Shown: positions 56,294-64,000 of the stretch, piece after piece
How the letters are laid out: each line of letters begins with the position of its first letter
How positions within the stretch are numbered: position 1 is the first letter of the stretch
Assembly: GCA_012064385.1 (NCBI GenBank)
Contig: QRDG01000140.1
Coordinates: 2,202,921 to 2,266,920, forward strand
DNA from: Puccinellia tenuiflora
Lineage: Eukaryota; Streptophyta; Magnoliopsida; Poales; Poaceae
DNA length: 64,000 nucleotides
Direction of reading: 5' to 3'
The notes under the pieces: model-generated
What the model was told of the DNA's origin: nothing
What the model saw: only the letters and a program-made list of their open reading frames with translations
Databases searched by the model: none
Translations under genes and position numbers: made by a program

Positions 56294-59200
56294 TCAATAG
56301 GTGATTGTGGAGGACATTGGTGACTTGGCTATTTTTGAAGAATTAAGGGATCTTCATGGTTTTATTTCATCAAGCCAAGTCAATTGGATTATCACTTACC
56401 TATCTCATATCCAACGCTTCCTCCTTGCGGTAACTTGTATTTAACTCATATATACATTGAAAGTTGCTTGCTCCCTTGCATGTGTTAGTTTTGTTCCTAG
56501 CATGTGTTTGTATATGATATGCTCCTTTCCTACTTGTCTTGTTATTCAAGGTTGTGTATGATAGTTGTGTATCATGTATGTGTAATTTGTGTGTTGAGCT
56601 TTATTGAATCTTGTGTGGATTTCATTTGGCTCGTTTGAGATATTAATGGACTATCCCATTTTGGGGGAGTGATGTGCTTTGTGCACTTCACAAACCTAAA
56701 AATGTGTGGACATGGGGCACACCACCTAGTATTGATATTTCAATATTATCTAGCTACTATGTGGTATGTCATATCCATGAGAAATTCAAATTCTACAATG
56801 TCCATTAATTTCTCTAGTTGGTTTTATTTGCCTCTTGTTTAAAAATAAATGAATTATCACATTATGGGGGAGTAATAAGCTATGTGCATATTACAATCTC
56901 ATAAAAATGTGAACATTTGGGGTTTGCCACTTAGAGTTGATATTGTAAATTATCTTATTCATATGTGGCATGTTTGCTCGAACAAGTTCCATTTTTCTTT
57001 TGGTTATCATTTGGCTCTTGTTTGTGTGAGTTTGCTTGGTGTGGTTTTTCTCCAATATCCATTTCCATATATTATGTGAGAAACCATTTGTTTCATCTTA
57101 TTTTAACCATGGCTTTGGCCGTTGGTTCGAATAGTTGAAACTACCAACAAACCTTTTTCGAAATAAAACGCCATATTTCTCATTTCTTGCGTTTTAATTC
57201 TTATCTCTTGCCATATGCTTATTTGTTGTGAAGTTGGTCTTGAACATCATTCCTATATACCACCATGAAATGTCTCCATATAATCCTTGTCCATGACAAG
57301 TGATACTAGTAATTGTGGTGGATTTTGTAGATCATCTTCACTTTGGCTCTTGCTTTAAATTGCCCTCTTTGCCTCTTGCAAGGATCCTTTTTTTTAATCG
57401 GTAGTGTTTAGTGTTATAGATAAAATATGGAAAGTAATGATCCCTTGTGTGTGCATTTTGTATTCAAATGCAAATATCTAAGATAATGCATTAATCTTGG
57501 GGGAGCATTCCTTTTATTTAGAACACTATTCTATCTATCAATATCTGATCCTTTCAATTGGCATTTGATTCTTTATCTTATGTTTTGGTACCTTCAATTG
57601 GTATTAATTGGAATTTAATATCTCCTCCATAGATATTTGTTCCAATTGATATTTAGTGTGGGAGTCTTGATACCTTTTTGCCTTATTTTAACTTTACTTG
57701 ATTTCGGTCAAGTATCACCCTCTTCTTGGTATCTTTTCTCCTAGTTGATATCTTTTGTTTTAATTGGTATCTTATTTTCAATTGGTGTCTTATCAATCAT
57801 TTGTTGTGTTGATTTGATTCCTTTTGATATCACACTTCATGTGTTGATGTGTTTTCGAATCAATCATTTGTTGATTTGATTTTTTCTCAATCATGTGTTG
57901 ATTTGGATTTTGATATAATTTGGACAATCTTTTTGTGTCACACCTTGGTGTGCTCTCTTCTTGGTTTACTTAGTGTTTTCGTCCAAATTATGTCTCGTTC
58001 GGTTCTAGATCCAATATATCTTTGCATGCTCGGTACTAATTTATATTATTTTAGCATGATCATCTTTCTTGATCCAATATATAGGGGATACTCCACCGAA
58101 TTCTAAATCGGCTAAGATGTGCATGAAATTCAATTTAATATCTATATGCACATATTTATGTGGAGTGTTTCCTATATATTGTAGTTGACTAACTACTATG
58201 GAACCCAATGAGTTTGGGAACCATTTTGTACTCTAATTTTGTTTTAGGTACAATGGAGATGCATTGGATGCTTGCCTCATTCATAAGGAAGGTGTTCTCA
58301 CCGTGTGATTGTCGGAGTCAAGCTTTGATGACAAACCCACTCTCATCATCTTCATCACCAATGTCTTCTCGGTAACAAGTATCTATCCCATGCATACCTT
58401 TTAGTATCCAACCTTGTGTAGGTTACCTCTTGGCATGAAAGTTTTTATGTGCAATTGTTGTGGTTTTGGCCTATTTCCTTCACTTAATATATCTTTGTGA
58501 TATGTGTTATGAATTTGCAAAAACCTTTTCTTCAATTGATATTATTTCCTTGTGATACTTGTTGCCTAATTCAAAGCATCTTCACTATATCTTGTTCCCT
58601 TAGTGATATGTGTGATGCATTTGATATATTTGAAGTTCATTTATATACAATGAGATAAATTTGAGCTATGTGCTATGCTTCCAAGCAACAATCTCGTTTG
58701 TATATTCATGACTTCCTTTTGGATACCTTGTTCTCTTTTCCCGAACAATTCCGTATGTATATGTTTCTTTGCGGATGTATATCTTCATGGTTTGTCTAAT
58801 TAGAAACCTATACATATGAGAGAGGTCACCTTTTAGTCGGTATCCTAATCTTTTGAGCTACCTTGCTTTTATCTATAATTCTTTGGTGGCTCCCAATTTC
58901 TCTCATGAGTGCTTGTCTTATTGTTTATTGGTATCTTTGCACACTCATGTATTTCTTGAAGATCGTTGATTTCATGCCTACCATGGTAAGTGCATGTTGA
59001 ATTTTATTGGCTAAATGTTCTCACTAGCTTTTGGCATTTTCAATTGGTTTTAGTTTCCAATTGGTATCCCTAAGCTTGTGAACATATTTCTTTAAAAGAT
59101 CTTTTTATCTCGGTTGGGCCTATCTTATGATGAATTTTTGAAAATTGGTATCTTCTTATGGCTCAACCACATCTTTGGTGCAAGTGCTATGATTTGCTTT

Positions 59201-59670
59201 TGCATTATGCACTCTTGCACTTGCTGCGTGTTCTAGATAATTTTGGGGGAGCGAGGATGCCATATTTGTGCACTCCTATGTGCATGAACATTGGGAAGCT
59301 TCTCCGGTTTTTATTTAGAACTCTCGCTTTGGATCTTTCGATTGCTTTTCTCCTTTGTGGAGATGTTTAAAATGATTTCATCTTTTTGTAATATTTTGAT
59401 CCTCAATATAATTTGATTTCCTCTATTTTTCCGTTAAAAGGGATTGTCATCACCTTTATGGAGGAACTCATATTATATTGGCTCTCTAAATTTTTCTTCC
59501 CATTTCGGCAATCGATGCCAATGGGGGAGAAGTTTAGAGGGTTTAAGAGAATTTGGGTCTTATGCTTTTGTTGCATTTGCCTTTAATGCGCTTGCATTCT
59601 TGCTCGTTTGTCATGCAAGGATGCTTTATTCTTTATATAAACCCTCTTATAAGGGATTGTCATCAATTAC
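56294..59670 (+). other. Non-coding 3' interior of the gag-only element
   Basis: About 3.4 kb of T-rich sequence where pol would normally lie; no pol motif in any frame. GGGGGAG tracts occur near 56663, 56866, 57501, 59246 and 59523. About 56641-56830 and 56850-57040 look like diverged copies of one unit, each headed by a tract. Confidence 0.7.
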
Positions 59671-59685
59671 CAAAATGGGGGAGAT
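59671..59685 (+). other. Polypurine tract of the gag-only element
   Basis: CAAAATGGGGGAGAT directly abuts the 3' LTR start TGAAAGTGC at 59686. Confidence 0.88.
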
Positions 59686-62132
59686 TGAAAGTGCATGATT
59701 GCCCCCATGCATAGTTTTGGTAATTAATGACAATCTCTATGGACTAATGTTTGCATTGAGCTATATTCATAGGTGTGTCCATTTGCATTGCTTGAGCTCC
59801 ATTTGTTGGAGTTAGAGCTAAGGGAAGAAAAGGGAAGAAAAGTTTGTGTTGATCAAGGCTTTGTGCGGGTTGATCATCACTCAAGGCCAAGTGAAGATAT
59901 GCCGAAGTGCTTCTCCCATCTTGGTGTTTTGGGGAGCAACAAGTGAATCTTCACCGAAGCGCAATCGAGAAAGGTGATGCGTCTTGAGGAGAGGAAGATC
60001 ATCTTCATTGACTTCAAGTGGATTAATGCGCAAGGCAAAGGTATGATCTTGATAGGGTTTTCTATTTTACCGGTTTCATGTTGTTTAGTGAGAGACCGGA
60101 TTATAGGATAAATAACCGTACTATCAAGAGGGGCTCTCGACCGAATATCGTGATCGTATCACCGTAGAGAGCACAAACCTTTGCATCCATGCAATCATCT
60201 TTATTGGTTCTTATTTGTCTCTTATCGTGGTGTGGTCTTGGTGCTTGTCGTGCTTGTCATGACAAGGCTAAGTTCACCGAAAACGGTTTTCATATGCGTT
60301 CCCTATTGCGTTTTCGGTATTGGAGATTTTGCCGGTTCATCCGCGCGGAAGATTTCTCTCTTCCATTTCTTTGCAAAATCTCCATTGCTTGTTTGCCATT
60401 TTCAAAGGTCGCTTTTGTTGTCCTCTTTCCACCAAAATTGGTTTTACTTCATTCGGACTTCAATTGCAAAATTTATAGAATTTTCGGTTTGCGAAAATGA
60501 GTTTTTAACTTTCCCCATTTGGTTTTATAACATTTTCTTGTACTATGATGTTTCTCTGCATAATCTTGTTGTGCTCGTTGTGACGATTCCAACGTGTCCA
60601 AGATTTTCGAAAACGGAGTTCGTGGGTGAAAGTTATTGCATTTCCGATTTGCAAATGGGAGCTTTTACCTTTCCCCAATTATCTTTATATTATATTCTTG
60701 GACTATGATGTTTCTCTGCATATTCTTGTAGTGCTCATTGTGACGATTCCGACGAGTCCAAGAATATCGAAAACGGAGTTCGTATGTGGGAGATATTGCG
60801 TTTCGGTTTCGAGATTTTATCAGACAGAATTTTAGAAAAATAGGAAAGAAAAAAAGGGGCCAGGCCGGCCTCAGGCCGGTGCGAGGCCGGCAGGTTCGGG
60901 CTGTGCCCCGGCCCACCCGTACGCTGGCTTGCCAGCCCAGGCCGAGGGCAGGCCGGCCGGCTCTGGAGCCCTCCCAGCCCAGCGCGCCTGGCAGGCCGGC
61001 CCAAGGCCGGGGAAAGGCCGGGATGCCTGTGTCGTTCGCTCCTGTTTTCTTCACTGGGAAGATGCTTTCCCAGACCGGCCGGGGCACAGGCCGGCCCCAG
61101 GCCGGGTTTCCTGCAACTGTATTTTTTCCTCTTTTTGACCCCAATGGTCACTTTTTTGGGGCCCCTATAAAAAGGGCTTCTTCCCCAAATTTCGAGCTGA
61201 GCCCATTTTCTCTCTCCCCACCATTGTTGCAACATTTTGAGAGATCGATTCCCTCTAATCCCTCCGATGATTCTTGCCCAAATTGAGGGAAACAGTAGAG
61301 GAGATCTAGATCCATCTCTCCACCAAACAAAATCTCCTCTAAGTGAGGGGAACTCGTGGGATCTAGATTTTGGAGTTCTTTGTGTTTCTCCTCCATTCTT
61401 CCTCCGAAATCCCTCCATAGCATTAGTTGCTTTGGTTGGATTTTGGGGTGAAGGATTTGACCACTTGGTGTGATCTTCCCCTTTTGCATTTGGTGCATCA
61501 GGTTGTGCTCCCCACGGTGATTCGTGGGATTGACGGTTGGGAGCTTGTTACTCTTGGGTCATTGGACCCTAAACGGTGGTGCCGTGAAGACTTCGGCTTG
61601 TGGAGCTTCGGCACGCTTTGGGAGCCCCCAATTGAGTTGTGGGTGTGTGCCCCAAAAGTTGTAAGGGCTCCGGAATCCGCCCCGAAGGATTCCGATAGTG
61701 GAAGGTGAACCAAACCTTTGGGTGCGGTTCATCGGAGAATAGGGTGAGGCCTTTGTGGCATCTTGAGTAGGCCTTTTGTGGCGAGCTCACACCCCTCCAA
61801 CGAGACGTACTCCCTTAACAAGGAGGAACTCGGAAATAAATCTTCGTCTCCGTGTGCCTCGGTTATTTCTATACCCGAGCTTTTACTTATGCACTTTACT
61901 TTGTGATAGCCTTCGTGCTTGAAGTTTATATCTTGCTATCACCTTGTTGCTTGCCTTGCTTTGCATAAGTTGTTGGTGCACATAGGTGAACGTAGCAATT
62001 TAGGTTGTTGGCTTGTTAATTTAAACACATAGTTTTATTCCGCAATTATCAAGCCCCTAATTAGAAAAAGTTTTAATCGCCTATTCACCCCCCCCCCCTC
62101 TAGGCGACATCCGGGCATAGCTTGTTCTTTCA
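59686..62132 (+). repeat. 3' LTR of the gag-only element (2447 bp)
   Basis: Nearly the same as the 5' LTR. Scattered substitutions and the extra roughly 60 bp near 61530-61590 distinguish it, so the insertion is not brand new but fairly young. Confidence 0.9.
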
Positions 62133-62137
62133 AGGTA

Positions 62138-62939
62138 CCATACCACTTTTCGAGGAGCTTTCTTCTTCCCTTTCTTGTATCGAGCAGCACCGCACACTGG
62201 ACATGCAGTTTTCTCCGCGTCATTTTCCCGATAAATGAAGCAATCATTGATGCAAACTTGGTATTTGACGTGCGGTAAATCAAAAGGACACACGATTTTT
62301 TTGGCATCTTCGATGCTACTAGGACACGTGTTCCCCTCGGGAAGACGATCGTGCCAAAATTTCAAGTTCTCGTCAAAGCTTGCATCTGTCCATTTGTGTT
62401 TTGCCTTCATCTGCAGAGCCATGAGCGTTACTTTTAAGCGGGTATCCTTGGGCCCTCATCCCGCATACAATGGAGTATTCGAGTCTATCTCCAGCTGCGC
62501 CAGCTTAACCTTCTCTCTAGCAGCATTACTTTACTTTCTGAGAAGCAATTCTTGAACATGAGGGTCCCGCACGACTGAAGTTAGCAGCATCGGCGTGCCC
62601 GCGTCTTCTACACCATTTACATCGGCTTCTTCTTCATCATCATGCCCAGCATATTCTTCGTCATCATGATCGGGAGGCTCTTCGTCTTCCTGATCATTTC
62701 CCGCCACGCCCCTATTGACGTCCTCATCAACATCCTCGTAAGTGAAGTCATCCATAAAACCTTTCCTGAGCAGATGCTCCTGCAATGTGTCGGAAAAGGG
62801 GTCGAGCACGGTGCCGAGTTTGCATGTTCAACACGGACACTTTATCCCGGTGTCGTTGTTCTTGACCTTCACGGTCGTCGCGTATTTCAAATATCTAGCA
62901 ACGATACTTTTGCTCATCATGATGACCATTGTCGCCCAT
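62138..62939 (-). pseudogene. CACTA TNP2 transposase, 5' portion, broken
   Basis: N-terminal TNP2 segments include an LDPFSDTLQEHLLRKGFM start region, an acidic linker (DQEDEEPPDHDDEEY), TSVVRDPHVQELLLRK, KWTDASFDENLKFWHDRLPEGNTCP, DAKKIVCPFDLPHVKYQVCINDCFIY, ACPVCGAARYKKGKKKAPRK and VVWYL. Here the retroelement begins. Stops lie near 62860 (after a CPC segment), 62531 and 62455. A possible ATG lies at 62939. The sequence resumes in the same sense at 49437. Confidence 0.88.
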
Positions 62940-64000
62940 GCTGTATATATAGAACAAAAGAATTATATTAGAAACAAAATGTTTCACGGAAAAATTCGGC
63001 ATGACCTTTGCTAATTTTTTGCCCCTAGGAGTGCCGGCAAATTCGTCGAAACGGAAATGAATCTACATTTTGGCGAAAACATCGCCAACTCATCATTTCA
63101 ATCATGTCATACAGATGCAAACACACGCCGGCGCATCACAACCTTCTTCATCATGTAGATTCATCACATACAACCACACACATCACAACCTTCTCATCCA
63201 TCACATAAACTCACCGTCAAGAGGCGAGAGACGTCGAAAGAGAGAGGGCCCAGAGGAGGAAGATCGTGCACGAGGTGTGGGAGATGTTTCCTCACATATA
63301 TATGAAGCAAATAAGTAGATTTAGGTGGCAAAAATATGTGAAGAGAGAGAAGAAAATGAGGGGCTAACAATGGCTAACCCTAAATCTTGAGCTAGGATGC
63401 GAACCAGCGTCGAGCTCTCCAGGGAATCGAACCCTTTGCACGGGCGTGCCCCCTCCCTTTAAAGGCGTCTCGGACCTCTTCCGCCCAAAAATTTGGGCGG
63501 GAAGGGTTACCACATGGCGACGAAGGAGGAGGCGCGGTGCACAAGAAAGGTGAAGTCCACCATAAAGGTAGAGTCCATGGACGCGGTCCACGGTAGGGGA
63601 GCGGCGTCACCAAAGCTGGAAAAGGCCACCGTCCAACGGGCGGCGGGCTGGCGCTGCGGGAGTGGAACGGGTCCCACGGTGACGTCGCCCTTGGAGCGTA
63701 GCTGCAGACAGTTCCCTTATCACCAAAGTGGCAATACTCGTTGTCCGCTTTGCTTGGTGCTGCTTTGTTGACTCCTTTATACATGGAAACGGCAACTGTG
63801 GCGTCGTCGTCATCGCGCGCAGACGCGCGCGTCACTCTGCACATGGCGCAGGGCCCATGTGCACTCTGCCGCGGAGGCAGAGATGGCTTCGTGAGGAAGG
63901 AGCCTCACAAGGCAAAAGGCCTCGCCGAGCCCTTCAGCTTGGTCCTTAGCATAATTGCGGGTGGCGTCGGAGACACCTTGTCGAGTTGCGACTCCTCGCC
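62940..64000. other. Unassigned right end, possibly the 5' flank of the CACTA element
   Basis: No gene is supported. About 63380-63850 is GC-rich and may be part of the CACTA element or flanking DNA. The second CACTA terminus and its subterminal repeats are not seen before the window ends. Confidence 0.3.

Larger units (their letters stand above)
49438..62132 (+). mobile_element. Gag-only LTR retrotransposon (Sirevirus-like, TR-GAG type), target duplication AGGTA
   Basis: LTRs run 49438-51833 and 59686-62132, both TGAAAGTGCATGATTG to TTGTTCTTTCA. AGGTA flanks at 49433-49437 and 62133-62137. A primer-binding site (TTGGTATCAAAGCC, 51835 on, one mismatch to the usual form) and a polypurine tract (AAAATGGGGGAGAT before 59686) are in place. 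The interior encodes gag but no protease, integrase, reverse transcriptase or RNase H. Repeated GGGGGAG tracts before the 3' LTR and the long coiled-coil gag suggest a Sirevirus relative (for example Maximus of Triticeae), but this is inference. Its own length without the nested solo LTR is about 10.55 kb. Confidence 0.92.

Noticed and set aside
1..64000. Search for CRISPR arrays, bacterial operons, riboswitches, tRNA or rRNA genes
   Set aside because: None seen. The repeats are transposon-derived; the only tRNA-like signals are retroelement primer sites and the SINE B box.

Overview
This window is plant nuclear DNA. It is very probably from a pooid grass (wheat, barley, oat or ryegrass relatives). 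The reasons are an Au-type SINE, a non-autonomous LTR element with 5-kb LTRs of the LARD/Sukkula style, a Sirevirus-like gag-only element, a CACTA element with a TNP2 gene, and one GC-rich, intronless nuclear gene for plastid elongation factor Tu. Nothing bacterial, viral in the infectious sense, or CRISPR-like is present. I cannot name the species from the sequence alone.

Layout, left to right. 1-11076: a minus-strand LARD; the left LTR is cut by the window edge, followed by a 2.4-kb non-coding interior and a complete 4971-bp right LTR. 11077-16505: a decayed minus-strand Ty1/copia element whose 3' LTR is truncated. 16506-24373: low-copy-looking DNA holding an old direct duplication. It is interrupted by a second minus-strand Ty1/copia element (17541-22805, target duplication GGGCT) and by a 726-bp hAT-type element (23151-23876, target duplication TCTCAGAG). 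24374-30600: a small fold-back repeat, an intron-containing pseudogene of an eIF4B-like translation initiation factor (25820-28560) with an Au SINE in its intron, and a 36-bp tandem repeat.

30619-32031: the plastid EF-Tu gene on the minus strand, the only apparently intact host gene. 32477-38481: a Mutator-like element 446 bp upstream of the EF-Tu start codon. It carries a broken FAR1-type transposase gene (+) and the last exons of a Ulp1-like protease (-). 38883-39415: a second non-autonomous hAT. 39433-46300: fragments of a Sirevirus-like LTR family, one of them split by an internally deleted Ty3/gypsy element (40628-44984, target duplication GGGCC).

46788 to at least 62940: a CACTA transposon whose TNP2 gene (-) is split at 49437/62138 by a 12.7-kb gag-only LTR element (49438-62132, target duplication AGGTA). 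That element is itself split by a 2.1-kb solo LTR of its own family (53417-55552, target duplication GCTAC). The last kilobase is unassigned.

No multi-gene system works together here. The history is one of nested insertions around a small genic island (EF-Tu plus the eIF4B-like relic). The most unusual items are the gag-only element with repeated polypurine tracts, the exon/intron-like block carried antisense in the LARD LTRs, the oriented GTAGCAA/GCAGCAA words confined to the Mutator-like element, and the GGCCGG arrays shared by different LTR families. All identity statements come from reading the sequence and from remembered family features; no database search was run.
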